DNA of 64,000 nt, taken from the NCBI GenBank assembly GCA_963752755.1, contig CAVVZJ010000004.1:124001-188000 (forward strand), in the 5' to 3' direction. A model generated the notes under the pieces. It was not told the origin of the DNA. It made no database searches and saw only the letters and a list, made by a program, of their open reading frames with translations. The stretch's first letter is position 1. Each line of letters starts with the position of its first letter. This DNA comes from CAVVZJ01 sp963752755. GTDB lineage: Bacteria; Planctomycetota; Planctomycetia; Isosphaerales; Isosphaeraceae. Shown in pieces: positions 24,371 to 34,822 of this stretch. Both the position numbers and the translations under genes were made by a program.

Positions 24371-25539
24371 TCAGTTCAAGACGGGCAAGGCCGGCTTCTG
24401 CTGCTTCTGCTTCTCCTTCTCGACGAAGGAGGCGAGCGGCTGGCTCTCCTCGTGGAACCGCCCGACTTCTTCGAGAAGGGCCTGAACCATCTCCGCTTCC
24501 TGAACGTGGCGGATGGGCACGCCGCGCTTGAAGATGATGCCCTTGCCGCTGCCGGCGGCGATGCCGAGGTCGGCCTCCTTGGCCTCGCCGAAGCCGTTGA
24601 CGAGGCAGCCGAGGATGCTGATCCGGATGGCGCTCTTCTGGCCCTTCATCTTCTCCTCGACCTCGGCGACAATCCGCTCCAGGTCGATATCGAGCCGGCC
24701 GCAGGTCGGGCAGGCGACGACCTCGGGCCTCGTGACGCGACGGTCGCAGGCGCGGAGGATGTCGAACCCGGCCGCAATCTCGGGCACGGGGTCGCCCAGC
24801 AGGGAGACGCGGATTGTGTCGCCGATGCCGCGGAGCAGGATCGCGCCGATGCCCGCGGCGCTCTTGATCGTGCCGTACTCCTTCGAGCCGGCCTCGGTGA
24901 TGCCGACATGCGTCGGGTAATCGCTCTTCTGGGCAAAGTGGCTATAGCACTCGACGGCCGTCGGGACGTGGCTCGCCTTGAGGCTGACGATCATCTGGTC
25001 GTAACCGAGCCCCTCGGCGATCTCGATGTGCCGCAAGGCGCTCTCGACCATCGCCTCCGGGCAGGGGAAGCCGTACTTGTCGATGAGGTCTTTTTCCAGG
25101 CTGCCGGAGTTGACCCCGATGCGCATCGGGACCCCTTGTCCTTGGCCTTGCGGACGACCTCCTTGAAGCGCTCGAGGCCGCCGATGTTACCGGGGTTGAT
25201 CCGGATCTTATCGACGGCGCGTCGGCCGCTGGGGGTCGTGGCTTCGAGGCAGGCGAGGGCCATCCGGTAGTCGTAGTGGATATCGGCGATGAGAGGGATC
25301 TTGATCTGATCGCGCAGGAGCCTGACGCCCTCGACGTCCTCCTTCTTGGGGACGGTCACGCGGATGATCTCGCAGCCGGCCTCCTCCAGGCGCTGGATCT
25401 GGGCGAGGGTCGCGGCGACGTCGAAGGTGTTCGTCGTCGTCATCGACTGGACCCAGATCGGATTGGTACCGCCGACGACGTGGTCGTCGATGGCGACCTC
25501 GCGGGTCTGGTGGCGGCTGACGGTGGTGGCGTAGGCCAT
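24371..25539 (-). CDS. ispG: 4-hydroxy-3-methylbut-2-en-1-yl diphosphate synthase (one frame break)
   Basis: Iron-sulfur enzyme of the MEP isoprenoid pathway. The N-terminus has GTNPIWVQSMTTTNTFD and IRVTVPKKEDVEGVRLL, followed by IADIHYDYRMAL and IRINPGNIG. The frame breaks at about 25132-25135, where a G run is one base short. The next frame continues with PMRIGVNSGSLEKDL, SLKASHVPTAVECY, CPTCGRLDIDLE and ILGCLVNGFGEAKEADLGIA, with the 4Fe-4S cysteines. Total about 389 residues with the missing base restored. An essential pathway gene, so a sequencing error in a homopolymer is the likely cause. Confidence 0.9.
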
Positions 25540-25741
25540 CGTTGGGGATCTCGTCCGGGGAGGGCGTGGCTGGCAAGGAATTGCGCAGTTTGACCGCGTG
25601 AGGCGGGCCTGCGATTATGGTAGTCGGGCCGGGAGAGGGGGTCAAGGCGACCCGGCGAGGCCCGGCTGCGAACGGGATCGGTTCCGGGCGTGTCTGCGGG
25701 GGATCGGGACCAGTCGTTGCGGGCAGACCGGGAGGGCGGCC

Positions 25742-26347
25742 GTGGATGTCGAGAGGCTGGACGGCGAGCGGATCTTCCTGATCCGCGACTTTCTGGTGGT
25801 TCAGGCGTGCGAGACGATGATCGCCCTGGCCGAGCGGAGCGGCTTCGAGGAGGCGCCGATCAACGCGATGGGCGGGGCGTTGGTCGTCAAGGCGGTCCGC
25901 AACAACGCCCGGGTGATGCTCGATGACCCCTCGCTGGCCACTTCGTGGTTCGAGCGGGCCCGGCCCCACCTGCCCGCGACCTGGCGGCTGGCGGGCTTGA
26001 CCTGGGAGCTTGTCGGCCTCAACGAGCGGTTTCGGTTCTACCGCTACGACCCCAGCGAGCGGTTCGCCCCCCACTACGACGGCTGCTTCGAGCGGGCCGA
26101 CGGTGAGCGGAGCTTCCTCACCTTCATGGTCTATCTCAACGAGGACTGCGTCGGCGGCGAGACGAAGATCTTCCGGCGGATTGCCCTGGAGACGGCCCGC
26201 CCGGAGTTCGTCATCCGGCCCCAGACCGGCAAGGCTCTGGTCTTCGCCCATGACGAGCTGCACGAGGGGGCCGCTGTCATCTCGGGCCGCAAGTACGTGG
26301 TCCGTAGCGACGTCATGTACCGCCTCGTCCGCGGCCACGTCCAATGA
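25742..26347 (+). CDS. 2-oxoglutarate/Fe(II) prolyl-4-hydroxylase-type dioxygenase
   Basis: 201 residues with the P4Hc double-stranded beta-helix. The metal triad is visible as HYD in FAPHYDGCFERADG and His in VFAHDELHEGAAVI, with the 2-oxoglutarate-binding basic residue in GRKYVVRSDVMY. The GTG start at 25742 has GGAGGG five bases upstream. It is the first gene of a five-gene operon and overlaps the next gene by ATGA. It may hydroxylate a protein or small-molecule precursor of the pathway encoded downstream. Substrate unknown. Confidence 0.85.
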   Translation: MDVERLDGERIFLIRDFLVVQACETMIALAERSGFEEAPINAMGGALVVKAVRNNARVMLDDPSLATSWFERARPHLPATWRLAGLTWELVGLNERFRFYRYDPSERFAPHYDGCFERADGERSFLTFMVYLNEDCVGGETKIFRRIALETARPEFVIRPQTGKALVFAHDELHEGAAVISGRKYVVRSDVMYRLVRGHVQ

Positions 26348-27261
26348 GCGGCCGGGGCCGCTGGCTCGGGCCGGCGAGGCCGCTCGCGGTCGCGGCCTGG
26401 AACGCCTGTCATGGGTTCGGCCGCCGCGCCCGGGAACTGGCCGGGGCGATCGGACACCGCCGGATTGAGCGTTGCGACGTCTGCGGCCGGCTGGCGCCAA
26501 TGCTCTACCGACGCCGGGTGGTCCCGCCGCGATTGGAGGAACTCTGGGGACTCACGCCTCGACTCGCCGACGCCCTGGCCCGGAAGGAGTCGCTCGACTG
26601 TGCCTTCTGCGGCGCCAAGCTCCGAGCCCGCCGGCTGGCCCGGACGATCCTCGAACTCTACCCGGTCGGAACTCCCCCCGCCTCGGCTGGTTCCATCCGC
26701 GCATGGACTCGACATCCCGAGGCCCGGCGCCTCCGGATCGTAGAGATCAACCGGATCGACGGTCTCCACGAGTTCCTGTCCGCGCTGCCCCACCTGGCCT
26801 ATTCCGAGTATCGCGAGGGCGAACCGCCAGGCTCGTCTGTCGATGGCGTGCGCTGCGAGGACCTGACCCGGCTGACGTACGCCGATGCCTCCTTCGACCT
26901 CGTCCTGACCTCCGAGAGCCTGGAGCATGTTCCCGATCTCGATGCGGCGCTGAGTGAGGTCCACCGGGTGCTTGTCCCCGGCGGGCGACACCTCTTCACC
27001 GTGCCCGGGCTGCCGGGGGAGGCGCGGACGTTCGCACGAGCGGTGTTGCGGCCGGACGGGTCGGTCGAGCCGCGTGGGCCCTGGCCCTTGATCCGGCATC
27101 CCGGGGGAGACGTCGGCTACCTCGTCTTCACGGAGTTCGGCAGTGACCTGCCCGAGATCCTCCGACGGTCCGGGTTTGACGTGGAAGTCCGGTTCGAGCC
27201 AGTCACCGAGGATGACCTCGCTCAGGTCTTTGTCTCCCAGAAACCCCCCATTGCAGGCTGA
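26344..27261 (+). CDS. SAM-dependent methyltransferase with N-terminal zinc-ribbon-like cysteines
   Basis: 305 residues. The N-terminal part has two CxxC pairs (RCDVCGRLAP and DCAFCGAKLR), a zinc-ribbon-like module often seen in sugar-related methyltransferases. The C-terminal class I domain has FDLVLTSESLEHVPDLDAAL and VHRVLVPGGRHLFTVPG. The usual glycine-rich SAM loop is not obvious. It overlaps the upstream dioxygenase (ATGA) and is followed after 54 bases by the deacetylase-like gene. A role in modifying a sugar or lipid precursor is inferred from the operon. Confidence 0.75.
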   Translation: MSGRGRWLGPARPLAVAAWNACHGFGRRARELAGAIGHRRIERCDVCGRLAPMLYRRRVVPPRLEELWGLTPRLADALARKESLDCAFCGAKLRARRLARTILELYPVGTPPASAGSIRAWTRHPEARRLRIVEINRIDGLHEFLSALPHLAYSEYREGEPPGSSVDGVRCEDLTRLTYADASFDLVLTSESLEHVPDLDAALSEVHRVLVPGGRHLFTVPGLPGEARTFARAVLRPDGSVEPRGPWPLIRHPGGDVGYLVFTEFGSDLPEILRRSGFDVEVRFEPVTEDDLAQVFVSQKPPIAG

Positions 27262-27315
27262 CGCGGCATCACAGTTGCTAGCAGTTGGGCCACTCTCGAC
27301 GAGGAGTTGAGACCC

Positions 27316-28316
27316 GTGCGAGTTCCGAGCGTGGCAGCGAGGCCAGGGCCGATGGGTGTCGTGCGTCTATTTATCACGGTCGACACGGAGTTCTGGCCGA
27401 CCGTGCCGGACTGGCGGCGCGACGATGTCGCCGCCGACGTGGCCCGTGACCTCGACGGCGTCACGCCCGAGGGCCGGTTCGGGATTGATTACCAGATGGA
27501 CGTGCTCGAGGTGCACGGTTTGAAAGGGGTCTTCTTCGTCGAGTCCCTGTTCAGCCGGGCGCGGGGGCCGGCCTTGCTGGGCGAGCTGGTCGGCCGGATT
27601 CAGTCGCGGGGACACGAGGTCCAGCTTCACGTCCACCCGGAATGGCTGCCCTGGTTGGCCGAGCCGATCCTGCCCGGGAAGACCGGCCAGAACCTCAAGG
27701 AGTTCACCGAGGACGAACAGGTCGCGATCCTCGGGCCGGCCCTCGCGGCCCTGCGGTCCTGCGGCGCGGCCGACGTCTGTGCTTTTGCGCCGGCAACTAC
27801 GGGGCGAACTTCGGAACGCTCGCCGCCCTCCGTCGTCTTGGAATCGCGTACGACACGAGCTACAACCTCCCCTTTCTGGAGACGGATTGCGGCTTGCGGA
27901 CGGCCGAGCCCTTGCTCCAGCCGGTTCGGATGGAGGGCGTCCTCGAATTCCCGATCACCTTCTTCACCGACTGGCCGGGACATTACCGCCACTTGCAACT
28001 GGTCGCCTGCTCCTGGGAGGAGCTACGATCCGCGATGGAAGGGGCCTGGTCGCGGGGCTGGTCGTCGCTGGTTCTCGTCTCCCATAGCTTCGAGCTGATC
28101 GACCGCCGACGGGCTCGGCCGGATCGGGTCGTCATCAGTCGGTTTGAGCGGCTCTGCCGGTTCCTGGAGAAACACCGCGACCGGTTCACCACTTCCGGCT
28201 TCGCTGAGATCGCGGCCGAGACGTTCCCGACGATCGACGACCGTCGGCCCTTGCGCTCCCACGTCGGGCGTACGGCCTTGAGGTATGCGGAACAACTGTT
28301 GCGTAGGGTCCCATGA
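27316..28316 (+). CDS. Polysaccharide-deacetylase-like protein (one frame break)
   Basis: The first part reads RLFITVDTEFWPTVPDW (the NodB-type Asp), VFFVESLFSRARG, and GHEVQLHVHPEWLPW with the His pair that binds metal in NodB-fold deacetylases. The frame breaks at about 27785. The second frame continues AGNYGANFGTLAALRRLGIA, YDTSYNLPFLETDCG and SWSSLVLVSHSFEL-like sequence to the stop. About 333 residues in all. The GTG at 27316 has GGAG nine bases upstream. The stop overlaps the next gene by ATGA. It probably removes acetyl groups from a surface glycan, as inferred from neighbours. Confidence 0.7.
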
Positions 28317-29254
28317 CCGATCCCTGGATGTCGTCTCCGGTTCGTCTGAGTTACCTCCTGGGCGAGATCCGCCTGGGCACGGTGAGCCTGCCGTCGCTGG
28401 TCCACCAGGCCCACTTCACCGAGCTGATCGGCGACCCGCCCGGTCCCGGACTGCCCCTGGAAGGGTTCCCGGACGGCGTCGAGGTGGTCGAGATCCCGTC
28501 GTGCCCGGTCGAGGGACGCCTGCCGAGGTTGACCCTTCTCCCCGGCGCGATCCGGTACGTGCCGAGCCAGTATCAGCGCTTCTACGTCGAGCTGCGGGGT
28601 ACCTTCGACGACTACCTCGCCCGGTTCTCGGGGAAGACCCGGTCCACCTTGCGTAAGAAAGTGCGGAAATATGGCGAGCACGTCGGCGGCGGGACGCTCC
28701 TGCGCGAGTACCGACGGCCCGAGGAGATGGCGGAGTTCCACCGCCTGGCCCGCGCGGTGTCCCGCAAGACCTACCAGGAGCGCCTCCTCGGTAGCGGCTT
28801 GCCGGAGGGCGACGATTTCCTCCGCCAGATGGAGGACGCCGCCGGTCGCGACGCGGTCCGCGGCTACCTTCTCTGCGACGGCGACCGGCCCGTCTCGTAC
28901 CTCTACGGCCCTGAGCACGGCGGCGGCCTGCTCTACCAGTACGTCGGCTACGACCCGGACGACGCCGCCTGGTCGCCGGGCACGGTCCTGCTCGTCCTGG
29001 TCCTCGAACGCCTCTTCACCGAGGGGCGGTTTGCCTTCTTCGATTTTACCGAGGGGGAAGGACCCCACAAGGAACTGTTCGCGACCAGCAGCACCTTCTG
29101 CGCGGACGTCTTCTTCTACCGTCGGACGATTCGCAACCTGGTCCTTCTCGGCAGTCACAGCGGCTTGCACGTCGCCTCTCGGGGCGGTGTCCGTTTGCTG
29201 GAGCGGATCGGCCTGAAGCGGGCGATCAAGAAGTTGATCCGTTCGCGGTCATGA
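28313..29254 (+). CDS. FemAB/CelD-like GNAT-fold acyltransferase
   Basis: 313 residues with the two-lobed GNAT pattern of BioF2/CelD/FemAB-like proteins: RGTFDDYLARFSGKTRSTLR and KKVRKYGEH, then MAEFHRLARAVSRKTYQ, YLLCDGDRPVSYLYG, and LERLFTEGRFAFFDFTEGEG followed by HKELFATS. Such enzymes add acyl or aminoacyl groups to envelope polymers or polysaccharides. It overlaps both neighbours by four bases, so the operon is translated as a unit. PEP-CTERM/exopolysaccharide loci often hold a FemAB-like gene and a deacetylase, which suggests a similar role here. Confidence 0.75.
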   Translation: MTDPWMSSPVRLSYLLGEIRLGTVSLPSLVHQAHFTELIGDPPGPGLPLEGFPDGVEVVEIPSCPVEGRLPRLTLLPGAIRYVPSQYQRFYVELRGTFDDYLARFSGKTRSTLRKKVRKYGEHVGGGTLLREYRRPEEMAEFHRLARAVSRKTYQERLLGSGLPEGDDFLRQMEDAAGRDAVRGYLLCDGDRPVSYLYGPEHGGGLLYQYVGYDPDDAAWSPGTVLLVLVLERLFTEGRFAFFDFTEGEGPHKELFATSSTFCADVFFYRRTIRNLVLLGSHSGLHVASRGGVRLLERIGLKRAIKKLIRSRS

Positions 29255-29817
29255 ACGCGCGCTGGGCCCGCCGACTGGCCCGGCGGGTCCTCGGCGAGTA
29301 TGCCCTCTTCCGGATCTATGCGCTCGATATCCCCGTGCCAGGGCCGATAAAGGACACGGAATGCCTCCGATTCGGCCCCATCGAGGACCCGGAGGAGCTG
29401 GCGCGGTCAGGCGACGCCGAATTGCGTGAGATGGTCGAGTATGCCGGGCCGGAGGCCTTCGGCTTCGGCGTCTGGGTCGAAGGCGAGCTGGCGGCGGCTT
29501 GCTGGTACTGGGTGGGCGAGCGCTACCGGACCCGCGGATTCTGGCCGCTCGGCGAGGATGAAGCGAAGCTGGTCCAGATCGCCACGGCCCACCGCTTCCG
29601 CGGTCGCGGGATCGCGTCCCGACTGATCACCTGGTCCTCAAGCCGGATGGGCGAGCAAGGTTTCCGACGGCTCTACGCGCGGATCTGGCACTCGAACCGG
29701 GCGTCCAGGGCCGCCTTCGCGAAGGCGGGCTGGTCCGAAGTCGCGTTCGTCATCGACATTTATCCCCTGGGCCGACGACGTCGCCTCAGACTGGTGCATC
29801 GCCGACGGCGGAAGTAG
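29251..29817 (+). CDS. GNAT-family N-acetyltransferase
   Basis: 188 residues. The acetyl-CoA binding signature is visible as IATAHRFRGRGIASRLITW, with the downstream helix and strand RLYARIWHSNRASRAAFAKA and GWSEVAFVIDI typical of GNAT folds. A very basic C-terminus (GRRRRLRLVHRRRRK) could hold the protein at the membrane or to nucleic acid. It is the last gene of the operon and overlaps the previous gene by ATGA. The substrate is unknown; a sugar nucleotide or amine in surface glycan synthesis is plausible. Confidence 0.8.
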   Translation: MNARWARRLARRVLGEYALFRIYALDIPVPGPIKDTECLRFGPIEDPEELARSGDAELREMVEYAGPEAFGFGVWVEGELAAACWYWVGERYRTRGFWPLGEDEAKLVQIATAHRFRGRGIASRLITWSSSRMGEQGFRRLYARIWHSNRASRAAFAKAGWSEVAFVIDIYPLGRRRRLRLVHRRRRK

Positions 29818-30122
29818 ACGAAGTCGAGCCGCTCAAAAAAAGGCTCCTGTCACGTCCGGTCTTCCCGGCCGAGCCGGGCCCGTCGACGCTCGGCGTGTCT
29901 CGGCTCCACGACCCGACCGCTGTCGCGGTGTCGATTGAACCCAAGGGAGGGAGCATGTAAGGAGGGATATCCTCTGGACAGCCGGTTCCGGATCGAGTCC
30001 AATATGTGTTCAGAAGACCGAGTCGAGGTGGCGGACGGCGCGGTCAAAGGTGATCGGGATCAGCCCGAGTGATCCGTCTGGTCCGCCTCGGTCCGGTTCT
30101 CTGAAAACTCCTGAGTGCCGAC
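29818..30122. other. Intergenic region
   Basis: 305 bases between the glycan operon and the DUF1552 operon. It contains a run of seven A flanked by GAGCC/GGCTC (29833-29855) that could form a weak hairpin. No convincing promoter pair or RNA gene seen. Confidence 0.4.
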
Positions 30123-31381
30123 ATGCCACGTTCGTTGCGACCCAGCTCACGGTGCCTGTCCCGCCGGACCTTCCTGCGCGGGGCGGGGGTTGCGATGGCC
30201 CTGCCGCTACTCGATGCCATGCGACCGGCGTTCGCGGCTCGTCCGTCGGAGGAGATCCCCCGGCGGATGGTCGCGATCGAGACGAACATGGGCATCCTGC
30301 CGCAGTTCTTCTTCCCGGAGGGGGCCGGCAAGCATTACGCGCCATCACCGTACCTGGAGCGGCTGGGTGCGTTCCGGGATCGGCTGACCGTGTTCTCGGG
30401 GGTCAGCCATCCAGGTGTGACGGGAGGTCACGCGGCCGAGAAGTGCTTCCTCACCGGGACACCTCACCCCGAGCGCGGCGGGTTTCGCAACTGGGTCTCG
30501 CTCGACCAGTACGCCGCCGAGCTGATCGGGAACCGGACCCGCTACCCATCGCTCGTGCTCGGAGTCGGCAACGAGGGAGGCACCCTCAGCTTCACTCGCA
30601 GCGGCGCCCCGATCCCATCGGAGCGGAGCCCGCGGAGGCTTTTCGAGAAGCTGTTCGTCCAGGGCGACCCGAAGGAGGTCGCGTCGGCCGTCGAGGCCCT
30701 TCGCCAGGGCGCAGCACGCTCGACTTCGTCGGCGAGCAGTCGAAGCGGTTGAGCCGTTGCCTACCTGCCGCGGATCGGAGGCGACTCGACCAGTATTTCA
30801 CGTCCGTCCGGGACCTTGAAGGGCGATTGCAGTCCGCCGAGTCCTGGGAACACCGGCCGAAGCCGAAGGTGTCCGTGCCGCCGCCACAGGACATCGATGA
30901 CGCGCGCGAATTTGTCGCCCGCACGAGGATGACGTTCGACGTCATCAAGCTGGCCCTGGAGACGGACTCCTCGCGGATCGTCTCGCTGTTCATCGACACC
31001 ACCGTGATCCACAGCATCACCCACCACGGCAACCGCCCGGAAGTCCTGGCCGAGCTGCGATCGAAGGAAGCAGGACAGTTCGACGCCTTGGCCGGCTTCC
31101 TCGAATCGCTCGCGGACGCCGCGGAGGACGGGGAGAGCCTTCTCGACCGGACCATGGTCCTTTACGGCACCTGCATGGGCAGCGCCAACAGCCACTCGAA
31201 TGTCAACCTCCCGGTGCTCCTGGCGGGCGGCCGGTTCCGGCACGGTCAGCATCTGGCATTCGACACGAAGAATAATGAGCCGCTGGCCAACCTGTTCGTG
31301 TCGATGCTCCAGCGGCTCGGGATCGAGGCCGACGAGTTCGCCACCGGCCGCAGCACGATGCGCGGGCTGGAACTGGCTTGA
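30123..31381 (+). CDS. DUF1552 exported protein (one frame break)
   Basis: The N-terminus has a twin-arginine-type signal (SRRTFLRGAGVAMALPLLDA). The body shows the DUF1552 pattern: RMVAIETNMGILPQFFFPE, LERLGAFRDRLTVFSGVSHP and GGHAAEKCFLTG. The frame breaks at about 30705. The second frame continues RSTLDFVGEQSKRLSRCLP and STIVSLFIDT-like sequence to LLDRTMVLYGTCMGSANSH. DUF1552 proteins pair with DUF1587/DUF1592 cytochromes in Planctomycetes, as here. Their function is unproven. About 420 residues with the missing base restored. Confidence 0.85.
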
Positions 31382-31453
31382 TCGTGTCGCGGGTCGGTGA
31401 CCCGGCCCGCGCGTTCGCTCCTCATTCCCACTCGACCCTGGCCGGCCTCCTCC

Positions 31454-34074
31454 ATGAAACGCATCCGCTCGGTTGCCGCCGCCGTCTGCCTGGTCGCCGT
31501 CGCGTGTCCCGCCTTCGGGCGGGAAGGGCCCCCAGCCGATTTCTTCGAAGCCCATTGCTACGGATGTCACGACGCCGCCAGCAAGCGAGGCGGTCTCGAT
31601 CTGACCGCCCTGGCGTTCGATCCGGCCGACCCGGAGAACCTCGCTCGCTGGGTGAAGGTGCACGACCGGATCGCCTCCGGGGAGATGCCTCCCCGGGAGG
31701 AGCCGCGGCCCGAGGTGGTCGAAGTGGAGCGCGTGACGGACTGGCTCCACGACAAGCTGGTCGCGGCCGAGCAGAAGGCTTCGAGCGGCGATGGCCGGAC
31801 GCGGCTCCGTCGGCTCACCCGGGTCGAGTACGAGAACACCGTCCGCGACCTGCTCGACCTGGCGGGTTTGCCGCTGCAGAACGACCTGCCAGCCGATGGC
31901 TCGGTCCACGGGTTCGACAAGAACAGCGACGCCCTCGACGTTTCCCACGTCACCCTGTCCCGTTACCTGGAAGCCGCCGACCGCATTCTCGACACCACGA
32001 TCGCGACCCGTCCCCGGCCGCCCGAGCCGATCCGGCAGCGGATCTCTCTGGCCAACCCGCACGGGTTCGTCGCTCACGTCCTGCTCAACGGCGACGCGGT
32101 CTTACTGAAGGACAAGAAGCCCGACCCGGACTTCCCGCCGGCCGACGAGCATGCCCACCTGGACCAGGGGGCTCACGAGCGGCTCGGGTCGTTCGAGACC
32201 GGTTCGAGTGTCGGTCTCTTCCGGCACGAGGACGAGTCGCTGAGCCCCTACTTCAACGAGTTCGTCGCCATCTATCCCGGCCGCTACCGCCTGACCACCT
32301 CGCTCTGGAGCTTCCAGTGGGACAAGGGGAAGGTGCTCCCTTCTCGCGGCACCGAGGCGGCCCGGCTCTCGATCGTGCAGCTCGTTGGCGACGGCCGCGG
32401 CGGCGGACACCCAAGTACGGTCCTGGGCTACTTTGACGCCCCGTCGTTGACGGAGCAGGTGCATGAGGTCGTCACCTGGCTAAACCCCCGCGAGACGATT
32501 GGGTTCAACACCGCCTCGCTGGCGCCAACGGCGAACTACAACCGTCCGGGCCGGGCCATGTCCTTCACCGGCCCTGGGATTGCCTGCGACTATCTGATCG
32601 TGGAGGGTCCGCTTCACGAGACCTGGCCGCCCGTCGGGCACCGCCGGCTCTTCGGCGACCTGCCGATCGAGCCGTTCGCGCCGATGGACCATCCCGGGGT
32701 CCGGCCGCCGTCGCGGACTCCCGACCGCCAGCAACTGTTCATGGGCAAGAACCAGTCCGACCCGGTCCCCGGCGTCTGGACCGTCGCGAGCACCGACCCC
32801 CTCGCCGACGCGGACCGACTCCTCACCGAATTCCTGCCGCGAGCCTTCCGACGTCCGGTGCCGGAGGAGGTCGTCGCGGCTTATGTTGCTCAGGTGGCGG
32901 CGCGGCTGGAGGCGGGCGACTGCTTCGAGACCGCCATGCGCTGGGCGTACCGGGCGGCTCTCTGTCGCCGGATTTCCTCTATCACGTCGAGCCGGCCGGC
33001 ACACTGGACGATCACGCCCTGGCTTGCCGGCTCTCCTATTTCCTCTGGAATTCGATGCCGGACGACCGCCTCTTCGCCCTGGCCGCATCGGGCGAGCTGC
33101 GAAAGCCCGAGGTTCTCCGCGGGGAAGTCGAGCGCCTGCTGGCCGATGAGCGGTCGAAGCGGTTTGTCGAGGACTTCCTCGGCCAGTGGCTCAGGCTCCG
33201 CCAGATCGCCGCCAACGACCCGGACCGCATGCTCTATCCCGAGTTCAGCCCGTATCTTCAAGACTCGATGCTGGCCGAGTCGCGGGCCTACTTCCGCGAA
33301 CTGATCGACAAGGATCTGACCGCCGATTACCTCGTCCAGTCCGACTTCGCCATGCTCAACGAGAAGCTGGCCGTCCATTACGGCCTCGACGGGGTGAGCG
33401 GCTCCCAGGTGCGCCGGGTGGCGTTGCCGCCGGGTTCGCCGCGGGGTGGGTTCCTGACCCAGGCGGCGATCCTCAAGGTCACGGCCAACGGGACGACCAC
33501 GTCGCCGGTCCCTCGGGGGGCGTTCGTGCTCGACCGGCTCCTCGGCGAGCCGCCCGACCCGCCGCCGCCGAACATCCCGGCGGTCGAGCCGGACGTCCGC
33601 GGCGCGACCACGATCCGCGAGCAACTGGAAAAACACCGGGCACAGACCTCGTGCGCTGCGTGCCATGCCCGGATCGACCCGCCCGGTTTTGCGCTGGAGG
33701 AGTTCGACGTGATCGGCGGCCAGCGGTCGCGCTATCGCTCCCTCGGAACGGGCGACCCCGCCCCGCGCGGCAAGATCGACCCGTTCATCGGCATCCACTT
33801 CAAGCTGGGCCCGGCCGTCGATCCGAGCGGGAAGTTGCCGGACGGCCGGTCGTTCAGCGGCATCGCCGCCTTCCAGTCGCTGCTCGCCGCCGACCGGGAC
33901 CGCTTGTTGACCAACCTTGCCCGCCGGTTCTCGGTGTACGCCACCGGCCGCGGGCTCTCGTTCGCCGACCGGGACGCAATCGCGGCCATCGTGCAGGTGA
34001 CGAACGAGTCCGGCGGCGGAATCCGCATCTTGATCCATGAACTGGTCCAGAGCCGACTCTTCCGGACGCGTTGA
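31454..34074 (+). CDS. PSCyt1/DUF1587/DUF1592/DUF1588-type cytochrome (one frame break)
   Basis: About 873 residues, exported (signal VAAAVCLVAVACPAFG). A heme site CYGCH follows at once (DFFEAHCYGCHDAASKRGG), then a DUF1587 segment (RLTRVEYENTVRDLLDL). A large beta-rich insert precedes DUF1592 (FLPRAFRRPVPEEVVAAY). The frame breaks at about 32965, and the next frame resumes with LSPDFLYHVEPAG, DUF1592/1588 (FVEDFLGQWLRL, RGAFVLDRLLGEPP) and a second CxxCH (SCAACHARIDPPGFALEEF). The C-terminal DUF1585-like end is RFSVYATGRGLSFAD. Probably an electron-transfer partner of the preceding DUF1552 protein in carbohydrate breakdown (inference). Confidence 0.85.
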
Positions 34075-34087
34075 GGCCAACCGACCG

Positions 34088-34648
34088 ATGCGAACCTCGA
34101 TCCTGCCCGCGCTGGCCGCCCTCCTGGTTTTCGGGTCCAGCCTCCCCGCGATCGCCGACGAGCCGGTCAAGCCCGAGACGTTCACCTTCCGCGTGCTCGG
34201 TCTGTTCGACCCCGACCGCGAGGCGGACCTCCGTGCGGCCTTCCGGCAACTGCCGGATTTCTCGCTCGACACCATCGACTTCGACGACGCCGAGATGACC
34301 GTCTCGTTCGTCCCCGGCCAGGTCTTCCCCGGCACCAGGCCCGACCAGGTGATCGAGCGGTTCGATCAGAAGCTTCGCTCCGTCTCCCGTGGCACCTTCA
34401 AGGTGAGGCCGCGGCGGACCGTTCCGCGCGACGATCTTCAGACCGTCGTCATCCCGATCTCGGGGCTTGACTGCCGCGCCTGCAGCCTGGCGGCCTACGA
34501 TTCAATCGCCGAGATCGGCGGCGTCTTGCAGGCGACGTCCAGTTTCCGGCAAGGCCGGATCACCGCCCTGATCGATCCGTCAAAGACCGACCGGACGAAG
34601 CTCGTGGAGGCGCTTCGCAAGCGAGGCGTGGACGTGAGCGAGCCCTGA
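34088..34648 (+). CDS. Secreted heavy-metal-associated (HMA)-domain protein
   Basis: 186 residues. A signal peptide (MRTSILPALAALLVFGSSLP) is followed by two HMA-like ferredoxin folds. The first (TFTFRVLGLFDPDREADLRA) lacks the metal-binding cysteines. The second has them in VIPISGLDCRACSLAAYDSI (CxxC) and ends DRTKLVEALRKRGVDV. Free-standing exported HMA proteins can carry copper or another soft metal in the periplasm. It lies 13 bases after the cytochrome and is probably its operon partner, perhaps delivering metal. The partner enzyme is not known. Confidence 0.75.
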   Translation: MRTSILPALAALLVFGSSLPAIADEPVKPETFTFRVLGLFDPDREADLRAAFRQLPDFSLDTIDFDDAEMTVSFVPGQVFPGTRPDQVIERFDQKLRSVSRGTFKVRPRRTVPRDDLQTVVIPISGLDCRACSLAAYDSIAEIGGVLQATSSFRQGRITALIDPSKTDRTKLVEALRKRGVDVSEP

Positions 34649-34822
34649 GCAGGTCAAAGCGGCGCCTTCGAATCCGAGAAACGAGAGTCCACGGATCGTG
34701 GCGGAGCACCTCCCGTCACGACTTGATGTCTCAAGAGGGCCGGAGTCTGGACCGGGCGGCGGGGGCATGGCAAGATTGCGGTCCGTCGAGATTGCGTGAC
34801 ACGGAGACGACGAGGCGACGCC

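Noticed and set aside
25600..25660. ispG promoter (TTGACC and CATAAT on the minus strand)
   Set aside because: The spacer is about 20 bases, too long for a confident sigma70 call.
27983..29170. 395-residue minus-strand frame opposite the FemAB-like gene
   Set aside because: Glu/Arg-rich shadow of a supported gene without any recognisable domain.
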